Origin: Pseudodesulfovibrio thermohalotolerans
GTDB lineage: Bacteria; Desulfobacterota; Desulfovibrionia; Desulfovibrionales; Desulfovibrionaceae
DNA: 64,000 nucleotides
Assembly: GCF_021353295.2 (NCBI RefSeq)
Contig: NZ_CP120635.1
Location: forward strand, 3,625,501 to 3,689,500
Direction of reading: 5' to 3'
The stretch's first letter is position 1, and every line of letters begins with the position of its first letter. The position numbers were made by a program, and so were the translations under genes. The notes under the pieces are model-generated. The model saw only the letters and a program-made list of their open reading frames with translations. It had not been told where the DNA came from and did not search any database. This document shows, piece by piece, positions 56,081 to 64,000 of this stretch.

Positions 56081-56914
56081 CTAGGCGATGGCCGCGTCGT
56101 CGTCGCACTGGATTTCGACAACGCCGTCCGGGTCGATGAGGCAGGCTCCGGCCGAAAGCATGTGGTCCACCAGGTGGGCGGCCTTTTCCGGCACCCAGTC
56201 CACGAACGCCTGGACCTTCTGGCCTTCGGCCAAGCCCGCGGCGTTGCGGTGGTAGATGTAGCACCGGCGCATTCCCGTCTCGTCGATCGGCAGGCCGGTG
56301 TGGAACATCCAGGTAATCCCCAGCCAGGTGCGGGACTCGGTGCCCTTGAGCCAGGCGTACTGTTCGCCTGCGTAGTCGCTGGACTTGAACTCCTGGATGT
56401 TCAGCAGCTCGTTCCACTGGTGCGGGCCGACCACGGCGAAGCGGTGGCCGTCGTCCGGCACGTCGTTGGCGTTGAGGGTTCCGAACGCCCGGAGGATCTT
56501 GTCCTTGGTCAGGCCCGAGGATGCCTCGGGCACCACGTTGGACGCGCCGTCCAGTTTGGTGATGAGCAGTTCGTCGATCTTGCGGCCCAGGGCCCAGGCG
56601 CCCGCGTTGGCGGCCACCTGCTTCTCGTCGCTCTTGTCCTTGAGTTCGTCGAGCTTGTCGATGTACTCGGCGGCATACCAGTCGGACAGGGTGCAGGACA
56701 CGTTGGAATGGTTGAGGTTCATGAGCGGAACGTTGCCGTGGCGGGTTTTTTTCCCGGCCGCGCCCTTGCCGACCTTCTGGAAGACGCACTTGGAGCCTTC
56801 CACGTCGGTCTGGAGGCGCACGGTCTGGCGCATCTTGGAGCCCTGGGCCTGATAGGCCTGGTGCACCATCTCGACGTATTGGGTGACAAAGGCGTTGCTG
56901 ACAGTCGTGGACAT
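56081..56914 (-). CDS. Phage-type major capsid protein, orphan
   Basis: 277 aa. It opens TVSNAFVTQYVEMVHQAYQ and contains FQKVGKGAAGKKTRHGNVP and NAGAWALGRKIDELLITKL, all typical of a capsid family seen in podovirus-like phages and prophages. No terminase, portal, scaffold, tail, lysis or integrase gene lies nearby. The frame is intact, with a good ribosome site and a downstream terminator. It could be a prophage relic, a part of a gene transfer agent or a domesticated shell protein. Confidence 0.82.
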   Translation of the reverse strand: MSTTVSNAFVTQYVEMVHQAYQAQGSKMRQTVRLQTDVEGSKCVFQKVGKGAAGKKTRHGNVPLMNLNHSNVSCTLSDWYAAEYIDKLDELKDKSDEKQVAANAGAWALGRKIDELLITKLDGASNVVPEASSGLTKDKILRAFGTLNANDVPDDGHRFAVVGPHQWNELLNIQEFKSSDYAGEQYAWLKGTESRTWLGITWMFHTGLPIDETGMRRCYIYHRNAAGLAEGQKVQAFVDWVPEKAAHLVDHMLSAGACLIDPDGVVEIQCDDDAAIA

Positions 56915-57133
56915 TGGTTTCTCCTTGTCCGTTGCTAGGTTGAACAGGCCGGGTGTCCGGGCTGCGTCCGCCGTCGGGTGTCCGTGGGCCGGGAAACGAA
57001 CCGTTCGCTTCCGGTCCCGGGCCGGGGGCGGGACCTCCGGGCCGGATGCGCAAACCTAGCACGGGTTTTCCGGACCACCCGGTTTTGTTGAAGAATGTCA
57101 GGTAAAAACAGTCGAGAGGTATAAAAAAGCAAC

Positions 57134-57161
57134 TTGACAGGGGCCTGAATCCAGGCAGATT
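57134..57161 (+). promoter_or_regulatory. Promoter candidate for dus, short or no leader
   Basis: TTGACA (57134-57139, perfect -35) is followed 16 bases on by a weak CAGATT. Transcription would then begin at or within a couple of bases of ATG 57170. No ribosome site precedes the gene. Confidence 0.3.
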
Positions 57162-57169
57162 CGGGCGTG

Positions 57170-58216
57170 ATGCATACTATCGAAGAATCCCTCGGAAACG
57201 ACCTGGCCCGACGACTTGACCGGCCGCTGGCGATCGGCGGCAAAACCGTGGCCAACCGCCTTTGGCTCGCGCCCCTTGCGGGGCTCGGCCATGTCGCCTT
57301 CCGCGAGGTGCTGGACGGATACGGCGGGTGCGGACTCATGTTCACCGAGATGTGCGGGGCCAAGAGCGTGCCCACCGAGAATCCGCGCATCTCGCCGGTC
57401 TTTCGCTGGCGTGAGGAGGAGCTGCCGCGCCTGGTCTGCCAGGTGGCGGGGGCCACCCCGGAGGAGATGATCCCGGCTGCCCGCCGCGTCGAGGACTGCG
57501 GTTTCTTCGGCTTCGACATCAACATGGGCTGTTCGGTTTCCGGTATCGTCAAGAAGAACGCGGGCGCGGCCCTGCTGAAGGACCCCGACGCGGCCCTGCG
57601 CGTGGTCGAGGCCGTGCGCCGGACCATTTCCATTCCCCTGTTCGTCAAGTTCCGCACCGGCTGGACCCCGGATATCGAACCCGCCGTGCGGCTTGCCCGC
57701 CGGTTCGAGGACGCGGGCGTGGATTGCCTGGTCTTCCATCCGCGCGTGGCCCCGGACAAGCGCACCCGCCGTCCCGTGCGCGGTCACATCAAATCCATCG
57801 CCGAAGCGGTCTCAATTCCGGTCTTCGGCAACGGCGACGTGACCACCCCGGAAGACTGCCTCGACATGCTTGAAACCACGGGCTGCGCCGGGGTCTCCGT
57901 GGGCCGCATGGCCATCGCCCGGCCCTGGCTCTTCGCCGAATGGACCGCGCGGCGCGTCCCGCCCGAGACCATCTTCCGCGACTACGCCCTGCGGCTGGCC
58001 GACGCCCTGGACCATCACTTCGACCCGGTCCGCGCGCTCAAGCGGTACAAGCTGTTCACCATTTATTTCGCCGCCAACTTCACCTTCGGCCATGCCCTGC
58101 AATCCTGGTTTCTCAAGGCCAAGTCCATGGACGAAATACGGGCCGCCGCACGGGAGCACATCCGGCCCGAACTACAGCTCGTCAAACAGCCCAACCTGAA
58201 TCTCTTCAACATCTGA
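57170..58216 (+). CDS. tRNA-dihydrouridine synthase
   Basis: 348 aa, FMN-binding TIM barrel. The catalytic cysteine is in DINMGCSVSGIVKKNAGAALL and the FMN-phosphate region in VFGNGDVTTPED and GVSVGRMAIARPW. It reduces uridine to dihydrouridine in the tRNA D-loop. GTG 57167 directly precedes ATG 57170 and could also serve. It is closest in type to DusB/DusC, but subfamily is uncertain. The cyclase gene follows after 11 bases. Confidence 0.9.
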   Translation: MHTIEESLGNDLARRLDRPLAIGGKTVANRLWLAPLAGLGHVAFREVLDGYGGCGLMFTEMCGAKSVPTENPRISPVFRWREEELPRLVCQVAGATPEEMIPAARRVEDCGFFGFDINMGCSVSGIVKKNAGAALLKDPDAALRVVEAVRRTISIPLFVKFRTGWTPDIEPAVRLARRFEDAGVDCLVFHPRVAPDKRTRRPVRGHIKSIAEAVSIPVFGNGDVTTPEDCLDMLETTGCAGVSVGRMAIARPWLFAEWTARRVPPETIFRDYALRLADALDHHFDPVRALKRYKLFTIYFAANFTFGHALQSWFLKAKSMDEIRAAAREHIRPELQLVKQPNLNLFNI

Positions 58217-58227
58217 CGGAGGGGACC

Positions 58228-58863
58228 ATGCAGACAATCGATCTCAGCCACGCCATCCGCACGGGAATGCCCGTCTATCCCGGCGACGAGCCGCCCAACG
58301 TGCGCCGCACCCATTTCGTCAAGAAGCACGGCTTCGCCCAGACCATGCTGACGCTCCCGTCGCACGCCGGGACCCATGTGGACGTGGCCGCGCACCTGTT
58401 CATCGAGGCCCCGACGCTGGACTGGCTCGGGCCGGACAATTTTACCGGATGGGGGGCCGTGGCCGACCTTACCCGGCTTGAAGGGCCGGTCATCGATCAG
58501 TCCGATCTCGCGCCCCTGGCGGCCGTGGAAGGTCTCGATTTCGCGTTGCTTCGCACCGGCTGGGACCGGCACTGGGACACTGACCGCTATTACCGGGACT
58601 ACCCCGTCCTGACCCAGACTGCCGCGCGGTTCCTTGCCGGGCTCGGCCTCAAGGGCGTCGGCCTGGACACGCCTTCGCCCGATCCCGTGGATTCCTCGGA
58701 CCTGCCCGCGCACCGCATTCTTTTCGACAACGGGTTGGCCATCGTCGAGAACCTCGCCGCCCTCGGGGAGTTGCCTTCCGAAAGCTTCATATTCTGCTGT
58801 CTGCCCCTCAAGGTCATGGACGGCGAAGCCTCGCCCTGCCGGGCTGTGGGGATCGCGCTGTAG
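58228..58863 (+). CDS. Cyclase/kynurenine formamidase-like hydrolase
   Basis: 211 aa. The metal-binding HxGTHxDxxxH motif is present as HAGTHVDVAAH, after DLSHAIRTGMPVYPGD at the N-terminus. The family hydrolyses amides or lactones, kynurenine formamidase being the best known; the substrate here is unknown. ATG 58228 follows GACGGAGGGGACC. It is probably cotranscribed with the dus gene. Confidence 0.87.
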   Translation: MQTIDLSHAIRTGMPVYPGDEPPNVRRTHFVKKHGFAQTMLTLPSHAGTHVDVAAHLFIEAPTLDWLGPDNFTGWGAVADLTRLEGPVIDQSDLAPLAAVEGLDFALLRTGWDRHWDTDRYYRDYPVLTQTAARFLAGLGLKGVGLDTPSPDPVDSSDLPAHRILFDNGLAIVENLAALGELPSESFIFCCLPLKVMDGEASPCRAVGIAL

Positions 58864-59038
58864 GGCGTGCGGGAAAGTGCGGGCTTTTGCAGTTGGTTGC
58901 CTGCCGTGCCCGGGGCGGGTATATGTGCGGTCATGAAATTCACGGCCGCGCAACGCGGCGCGGGACGGCTTGAGCCGCCCGGCCCGTGAAGAGCGAACGG
59001 GAACCGGCCCGCCGAATCCGGCAAGCAATGAGGGAATC

Positions 59039-60280
59039 ATGATCGAGAATGCCCAACGACCCGCGTCGACCCGCGTCCTGTGTTTCTGCCTGTCCGGCCT
59101 GCTCCTGGCCCTGGGGGCCTGTGTGCGGACCGCGCCCGGGACCCAGTCGGACATGATGACGCCGCCCCTCTCCGTGACCTTTCTGCCGCAGAAGGGCGAC
59201 TTCATCTCCAACACCGGCGCGCCCATGCCCCTTGCGGAGGTCGTGGCCGAGGCGCGGGGGTATGACTACATCCTTATCGGTGAAGGGCATCGCAACCCGG
59301 TGGACCACAAGGTGCAGCAGGCCCTGCTCGAAGCTCTGTCGGACAACGGCGACGGCCTGTCCCTCGGCCTGGAGATGGTCGCCGTGGACAAGCAGCAGGA
59401 GCTGGACGATTTCTGCAAGGGCCAGGTGGAACTGGACGCCCTGCCCGGCGAGTTGGAATGGTCCGCAAATTGGGGTTATGATTTCAGGTTGTTCCGCGGT
59501 CTTTTCGCCATAGCCAAGCAAAACGGTGTGCCCGTGGCCGGTCTGAACGCGCCTTCCGCCGTGACCCGCAAAATTGCAAGGGAAGGGCTCGACAGTCTGA
59601 CCGACGCCGAAAAGGCCCTGTTGCCGAAGGAGATCGTGCCGCCCGCCACGGATCAGCGCGCCTTTCTGGACGCGGTCATGACCCTGCACAGGAACAAGGA
59701 CGCGAACGACCTCCGGGAGCGAGAGCTGTTTTATCTGGTCCAGTCCATCTGGGATTCCAAGATGGCTGCCGAGGCGGTGCGGTTGCGCAGGCAATATGAC
59801 TGGCCCGTGCTGGTGGTGGCCGGGGCCGGGCATGTCGAATACGGCTGGGGCATCGCCAAGCGCATCCGCTGGTTCGACCCGGCGGCCCGCATCCTGACCG
59901 TCATGCCGTGGCGCGGCGGCGGATTCGATTCCGAGGCCGGGGACCTGTTTTTCTATTCGCCCGACACCTACCGTTCGCGCATGGGCATGACCCTGGCCGC
60001 GCAGACCGACGGCATTCTGGTGGAATCCGTGGCGCGCGGCTCGCGTGCGGACAGGGCGGGGCTGCGGCCCGGCGATCTGCTGACCGAAGCGTCGGGCGTC
60101 GCTCTCGAAGGGCTGTTCAATCTGCACCTGGCCGGGACCAAGGCGCACGATGCCGACGAACCGCTGGTCTTCTCCGTCCGGCGCGGCGACGCGACGTTCG
60201 CCGTGGACATGGGCAAGCTCGGCAAGTCCGGCTCCAGGCCCAAGGCCGCTCCCGAAAAACCGAAACCGGAGGCGAAGTAG
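59039..60280 (+). CDS. ChaN-family lipoprotein with PDZ domain
   Basis: 413 aa. The signal peptide ends in a lipobox-like LALGAC. The ChaN domain (about 55-285) has the hallmark YDYILIGEGHRNPVDHKVQ and AGAGHVEYGWGIAKRI; ChaN proteins bind haem or iron. A PDZ domain follows (about 325-390; ADRAGLRPGDLLTEASG), then a Pro/Lys tail. ATG 59039 follows AGGGA. It leads a small operon with the next periplasmic protein. Confidence 0.87.
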   Translation: MIENAQRPASTRVLCFCLSGLLLALGACVRTAPGTQSDMMTPPLSVTFLPQKGDFISNTGAPMPLAEVVAEARGYDYILIGEGHRNPVDHKVQQALLEALSDNGDGLSLGLEMVAVDKQQELDDFCKGQVELDALPGELEWSANWGYDFRLFRGLFAIAKQNGVPVAGLNAPSAVTRKIAREGLDSLTDAEKALLPKEIVPPATDQRAFLDAVMTLHRNKDANDLRERELFYLVQSIWDSKMAAEAVRLRRQYDWPVLVVAGAGHVEYGWGIAKRIRWFDPAARILTVMPWRGGGFDSEAGDLFFYSPDTYRSRMGMTLAAQTDGILVESVARGSRADRAGLRPGDLLTEASGVALEGLFNLHLAGTKAHDADEPLVFSVRRGDATFAVDMGKLGKSGSRPKAAPEKPKPEAK

Positions 60281-60757
60281 ATGCGCCGAATACTCCCCGC
60301 ATTGTTCTGTCTGTTCCTTTTGGCCGCGCCCGCACTGGCCGACAATCTGTCCGGGCTGTTCCCGGACGCCGTGGGCGATCTGCGCCGCGTGGAGTTGGCC
60401 ACCGGCCGGGATGCCCAGGCCGAGGTGGACCGTCTGCACGGCAAGGCTCTCGTGGCCGAGGCCAGCGGCGTGGCGCGCTACGCCCGGAGCGGGGAACGAC
60501 CCGCCGAGGTCTGGGTTTCGCGCGTATCCTCCGATACCGAGGCGCGCCGCCAGACCGGGCTCATGGTCCACAAGATGTTCGAAAATCCTCAGTCGCCCTT
60601 CAAGAGCCCCGGCCGGATCAACCACGGCGGCACGGCTGTCTACCGTTTCACCGGCATGGGGCAGGTGCACCTCATTTGGTGTTCCGGCGACCTTGTCTGG
60701 TGGGTCAGCGCGTCCCCGGCCGACGAAGCGGCCTTTCTCGATGCGCTTTGCCTCTAG
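60281..60757 (+). CDS. Periplasmic protein, unknown function
   Basis: 158 aa with a signal peptide (ALFCLFLLAAPALA). The mature part contains ATGRDAQAEVDRLHGK and a tryptophan-rich end VHLIWCSGDLVWWVSAS. Its ATG directly follows the stop of the ChaN-PDZ gene, so the two are coupled and may work together outside the cytoplasm. No family was recognised. Confidence 0.75.
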   Translation: MRRILPALFCLFLLAAPALADNLSGLFPDAVGDLRRVELATGRDAQAEVDRLHGKALVAEASGVARYARSGERPAEVWVSRVSSDTEARRQTGLMVHKMFENPQSPFKSPGRINHGGTAVYRFTGMGQVHLIWCSGDLVWWVSASPADEAAFLDALCL

Positions 60758-60820
60758 CCGTCCGTCCCTTGCCTCAATGGGCCGTTTCCGTGTAGTGCTG
60801 GCGCAAACCCGGAGGCTGTC

Positions 60821-61534
60821 GTGAGTGGGACGAATGCGGACAATGTCGAGGCTCTGGCCGGAATCATCCGGCAGTTGGCGGCGCACTATGGACTGTGGCT
60901 GGCGGAAAGCGTGCATCAACTCGGGCTGGACACGGCTCTTGACGCCGAGGCCCAGGCCGGTGACCGGCTCCAGGCGATTTTGACGGACAAGCTCGAACGC
61001 GCTTTGGGCCGGGAGCCGGGCGGGCTGCTCGCCGGGGCGGACCCGGCGGCGTTGGATCGGGCCGCGCAGGCCCTGCGCACGGGGTGGCTGGCCGCCGACG
61101 GGGTCTGGTTTCAGGCCGTGGAGAAACTGGCGGGCATGGACGCGGCCAAACGGGTCAACGACACCTGCTGGACGCGGTTCGCGCCCCTGGAGGCCCGTCG
61201 CGCCAAGGCCAACCTTCATCTCCCCGAACGCGGCGGCATTCCCGCTCTCAAGGCCGGACTCGCCGCGCGCATGTACGGCCGTCTCAACAAATGGGAGTTC
61301 GCCGGTGAGACCAACACTTCCCTGATCTTCCGCATGACCGACTGCCGGGTGCAGACCGCGCGCAAACGGCGCGGACTCGACGACTATCCGTGCAAGTCCG
61401 GCGGCATCGCCGAATACACCGGCTTTGCAAGGGAGATCGATCCCCGCCTGCGGTGCGAATGCATCGGCTGTCCGCCCGACCCCCACCCCGAGGAATGGGC
61501 CTGCGCCTGGCGTTTCACTCTGGTCGAAGAGTAG
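60821..61534 (+). CDS. DUF6125 family protein
   Basis: 237 aa, no signal peptide. The C-terminal half has a conserved cysteine set, DDYPCKSGGIAEYTGFA and CECIGCPPDPHP, followed by CAWRFTL, seen in DUF6125 proteins of anaerobes. The cysteines may bind a metal. Function is unknown. GTG 60821 follows GGAGG at good spacing. It is 63 bases past the previous gene and may share its transcript. Confidence 0.8.
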   Translation: MSGTNADNVEALAGIIRQLAAHYGLWLAESVHQLGLDTALDAEAQAGDRLQAILTDKLERALGREPGGLLAGADPAALDRAAQALRTGWLAADGVWFQAVEKLAGMDAAKRVNDTCWTRFAPLEARRAKANLHLPERGGIPALKAGLAARMYGRLNKWEFAGETNTSLIFRMTDCRVQTARKRRGLDDYPCKSGGIAEYTGFAREIDPRLRCECIGCPPDPHPEEWACAWRFTLVEE

Positions 61535-61599
61535 CGGGGAGAGGCGCGGCAAAGGCCGCTGTCCTCACCTGTCCAAGTCGCACAGACCCCATCGGACTT

Positions 61600-61700
61600 C
61601 CCTCCCCCAAAAAAGGAAAAAACCTCTCCCTTCGCCGAAGGCGACTAAAAAGTTTCGGAAAGTCCGGGGCAGCGCCCCCGGCTTATCCGTCGAGGTCCTT
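61600..61700. repeat. Intergenic repeat related to that at 20690
   Basis: TTCGCCGAAGGCGACTAAAAA resembles GCGCCGAAGGCGCCAAAAA at about 20727. It is followed by TTTCGGAAA and a GGGGCAGCGCCCC hairpin. A poly-A/poly-C stretch precedes it. It may also terminate the DUF6125 transcript. Confidence 0.4.
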
Positions 61701-61763
61701 CCTTCACATCGCCAGCACGTCGGACGCTTTTCACCCGGGCGGATTTCGGGTACTCACCAAACC

Positions 61764-62582
61764 ATGCCGGAACTACCTGAAGTCGAAGTGATTGCGCGCG
61801 GCTTGAACGCCGATGTCGCGGGTCTGAGGATCGAGTCCGTGGAGGTGCCGGGCCTGACGCGCTTGAGTGAGCCTGCCGAGACGCTGGTGCCCAAGGTGGT
61901 GGGGCGCGAGATCGAGCGGGTGCGGCGTCGGGCCAAGGTCTTGCTGGCCGATCTGGACGACGGTTCGACCCTGGCTTTTCATTTGAAGATGACCGGCCGG
62001 GTGGTGCACGGGCCGAAGCGCGTCGCGGAGAAGCACGATCGGATTCTGTTCTTTTTGAGCGACGGGTCGCTTCTGTCCTTCGCGGACATGCGCAAGTTCG
62101 GCTATGTGCGCTGCTTTCCGGCGGGCGAGTTGGAGCGTTGGGATTTCCTGCTCAAGGTCGGGCCGGAGCCGCTTGAGACCGCGCCCGAGGTCCTGGCCGA
62201 ACGGGTGGTGAAACGGAACTGCGCCATCAAGGCGTTGTTGCTGAATCAGTCGGTCGTGGCCGGTGTCGGGAATATTTATGCGGACGAGTCCCTGTTTCGG
62301 GCGGGCATCCATCCCGAGACCAGGGGCAGCCGGGTGGGACGCGCCAGGGCGGTGCGGCTGTTCACCGAGTTGCAGGCCGTGCTTCGGCAGGCCATAGCCG
62401 AGAACGGCAGCTCCATTTCGGATTACGTGAACGCGCACGGCGACGCCGGGGCGTTTCAGAACAGCTTCAACGTTTACGGCCGCAAGGGCCATCCGTGCAA
62501 ACAGTGCGGCGGGACGTTGCAGGCGACGACCGTGGCGGGCCGGACTTCGACCTTCTGCCCGGCCTGTCAGCGGCGGCGATGA
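61764..62582 (+). CDS. mutM: Formamidopyrimidine-DNA glycosylase
   Basis: 272 aa. After Met1, PELPEVE carries the catalytic N-terminal proline and Glu. The lysine in FHLKMTG, the H2TH helix (NIYADESLFRAGIHP) and the zinc finger CKQC-CPAC at the C-terminus are all present. It removes oxidised purines such as 8-oxoguanine. Start at ATG 61764 is fixed by the proline requirement. The repeat-rich 230 bases upstream hold no gene. Confidence 0.94.
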   Translation: MPELPEVEVIARGLNADVAGLRIESVEVPGLTRLSEPAETLVPKVVGREIERVRRRAKVLLADLDDGSTLAFHLKMTGRVVHGPKRVAEKHDRILFFLSDGSLLSFADMRKFGYVRCFPAGELERWDFLLKVGPEPLETAPEVLAERVVKRNCAIKALLLNQSVVAGVGNIYADESLFRAGIHPETRGSRVGRARAVRLFTELQAVLRQAIAENGSSISDYVNAHGDAGAFQNSFNVYGRKGHPCKQCGGTLQATTVAGRTSTFCPACQRRR

Positions 62583-62754
62583 GGCCGGGCCGATCGCGAG
62601 GCGAATGGAAGCCGGGGAGCGAAGACAGGATCGGGGTCGTGTGCATAACCGTGTTCCCAATTTCGACTGAAAGCATTATTTTCTGAATTTTATTTAGAGA
62701 TTACCCTGTGCAAAAGAACGAACAGCGACGAACCGCTACGGGACGGTGGACCAA

Positions 62755-64000
62755 GTGAGCGATCACGGCAGGCGCATAGCGCGGAACGCGGCGGTGGTGG
62801 CGGGCGCGACCCTGGTTTCGCGCATCCTGGGGTTTCTCAGGGACATCATCGTGGCTTTCGCTTTGGGCGCCGGGTTGTTCGCCGACGCCTTTTTCGTGGC
62901 CTTTCGCATCCCGAACCTGCTCCGGCGGCTTTTCGGCGAGGGGTCGTTGACCATGGCCTTCATCCCCATCCACTCGCGGCTTCTGGAAGAGGAAGGGGAG
63001 GAGGCGGCCCAGGCCATGGCGCGGTCCGCCGCCATCTGGCTGGCCGTAATCCTGATCGGGATCACCGTGGTGGTCGAGTTGCTGGCCCGTCCGCTGACCA
63101 TGGCCATTGCCCCGGGTTTCCTGAGTAATCACGAACAGTTCGCCGTCACCGTGGATTTGGTGCGCATCTGCTTCCCCTATGTGGTGCTTATCTGCGGGGT
63201 AGCCCTGTGCATGGGCATTCTCAATTCCCGCAATCATTTTCTTGCCCCGGCCCTTGCCCCGGTGGCCCTGAATCTGGCCCTTATCGGCTCGGCCCTGTTC
63301 GGCTATTTCGCCGGGTTGAACGTGGCCTATTGCATGGCCTGGGGCGTGCTCGTCGGCGGCGCGGCCCAATGGCTGCTCCAGCAGCCGTTTCTTTCGCGTA
63401 CCGGGTTTTCCTGGCGCGGGCCGTGGTCCTGGCGCAATCGGGGGGTGGCTCGCATGGGGATGCTCATGCTCCCTACTGTTTTCGGCGCGGCCGTGTACCA
63501 GCTTAACATTCTGCTCGGCACCCTGCTGGCGTCGTTCCTGCCCGTGGGGTCGGTGTCCTATCTTTATTACGCCGACCGGCTGGTCCAGTTTCCGCTCGGG
63601 GTGTTCGGCATCGCCATCAGCACGGCAGCACTGCCGTCCCTGTCGCGGCTGGCGGCAAGGGGGGAGATGGGGGAATACGACGAGGCCCTGTCCGCCTCCC
63701 TCGGCCTGACGCTGTTCATCAGTCTTCCCGCCGCGGCCGGGCTCATAGGATTGGCCTCCCCGGTCATCGGTCTGCTCTTCGAGCGCGGGGCCTTTTCCGC
63801 CGAGGCTGTCACGGCCACGGCCCACGCGCTGGTGGCCTACTCGGTCGGGCTGCCCTTCATCGCCCTGTCGCGTCCCCTGGTGGCCGGATTCTATGCCCTT
63901 GAAGACACGCGCACCCCGGTCAAGATCGCGGTACTCTGCCTTGCGGTCAACGTCGGGCTGGGCGTGGCGCTCATGCAGCCGCTGGCGCATGTGGGTCTGG
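62755..64000 (+). CDS. murJ: Lipid II flippase MurJ, 3' end outside the window
   Basis: The frame is open from GTG 62755 to the window end (415 codons). It opens RRIARNAAVVAGATLVSRILG and FLRDIIVAFALGAG, typical of MurJ/MviN, and continues with LFGEGSLTMAFIPIHS and many hydrophobic helices. It flips lipid II across the inner membrane for peptidoglycan synthesis. GTG 62746 is an alternative start. The downstream end is missing. Confidence 0.92.
   Translation, partial: MSDHGRRIARNAAVVAGATLVSRILGFLRDIIVAFALGAGLFADAFFVAFRIPNLLRRLFGEGSLTMAFIPIHSRLLEEEGEEAAQAMARSAAIWLAVILIGITVVVELLARPLTMAIAPGFLSNHEQFAVTVDLVRICFPYVVLICGVALCMGILNSRNHFLAPALAPVALNLALIGSALFGYFAGLNVAYCMAWGVLVGGAAQWLLQQPFLSRTGFSWRGPWSWRNRGVARMGMLMLPTVFGAAVYQLNILLGTLLASFLPVGSVSYLYYADRLVQFPLGVFGIAISTAALPSLSRLAARGEMGEYDEALSASLGLTLFISLPAAAGLIGLASPVIGLLFERGAFSAEAVTATAHALVAYSVGLPFIALSRPLVAGFYALEDTRTPVKIAVLCLAVNVGLGVALMQPLAHVGL

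Noticed and set aside
58940..61552. 870-codon leftward open frame
   Set aside because: It is the antisense of the ChaN-PDZ, periplasmic and DUF6125 genes, all of which have signal peptides, ribosome sites or conserved motifs on the plus strand.
62701..63990. 429-codon leftward open frame
   Set aside because: Antisense shadow of murJ, rich in Gln/His/Gly and without recognisable motifs.

Overview
The window is GC-rich, densely coded chromosomal DNA from a Gram-negative anaerobe. The gene content points to a sulfate-reducing Desulfovibrionaceae-like deltaproteobacterium (Desulfovibrio/Pseudodesulfovibrio type). It has an LutABC lactate oxidation operon, a hybrid-cluster protein with an FNR/HcpR-type operator, many PAS/HD/HDOD signalling proteins, DASS transport and many GTG/TTG starts. 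The taxonomic call is an inference from gene content, not from a marker gene.

Layout. 1-7.1 kb: a truncated chemoreceptor, lutABC and a PAS histidine kinase. 7.2-19.7 kb: Hsp20, then a complete carbon-phosphorus lyase locus. Leftward are phnF, a hexapeptide acetyltransferase, a 2H phosphoesterase (DUF1045) and phnN; rightward are phnGHIJKLM and phnCDE. A perfect 16-bp palindrome lies in the phnF/phnG divergent gap. 19.7-20.7 kb: a decayed IS481-type element set in an intergenic repeat. 20.8-25.3 kb: a small membrane protein, the lemA/TPM-domain cluster, a YigZ protein, a cereblon-like CULT-domain protein and a divergent cysteine-rich small protein. 25.4-31 kb: argO/argP, a DUF2959 lipoprotein, fumarase, an intact IS1595-type element inserted at the stop codon of a universal stress protein gene, and that gene.

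31-46 kb: a DASS transporter, an ACT-domain/ptb/buk operon, an HDOD protein, an rRNA methyltransferase, a LysM lytic transglycosylase, two HD-GYP proteins, an orphan solute-binding protein, glutamate racemase, and an EAL-HDOD/HD/GAF-HD-GYP signalling block. 46-54.3 kb: hcp, a large hybrid histidine kinase split by an apparent one-base frameshift, and an iron alcohol dehydrogenase translationally overlapped with a second histidine kinase. 54.3-64 kb: a secreted nuclease, an MBL-fold hydrolase, an orphan phage-type capsid cassette (capsid plus an 81-aa partner), a tRNA dihydrouridine synthase, a cyclase, a ChaN-PDZ lipoprotein operon, mutM and the start of murJ.

The most unusual items are the stand-alone capsid cassette with no other phage genes, the bacterial CULT-domain protein with a complete tri-tryptophan pocket, the PhnF-type operator of the C-P lyase locus, and the class-II-spaced FNR/HcpR-like site before hcp. 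No tRNA, rRNA or CRISPR array was seen.
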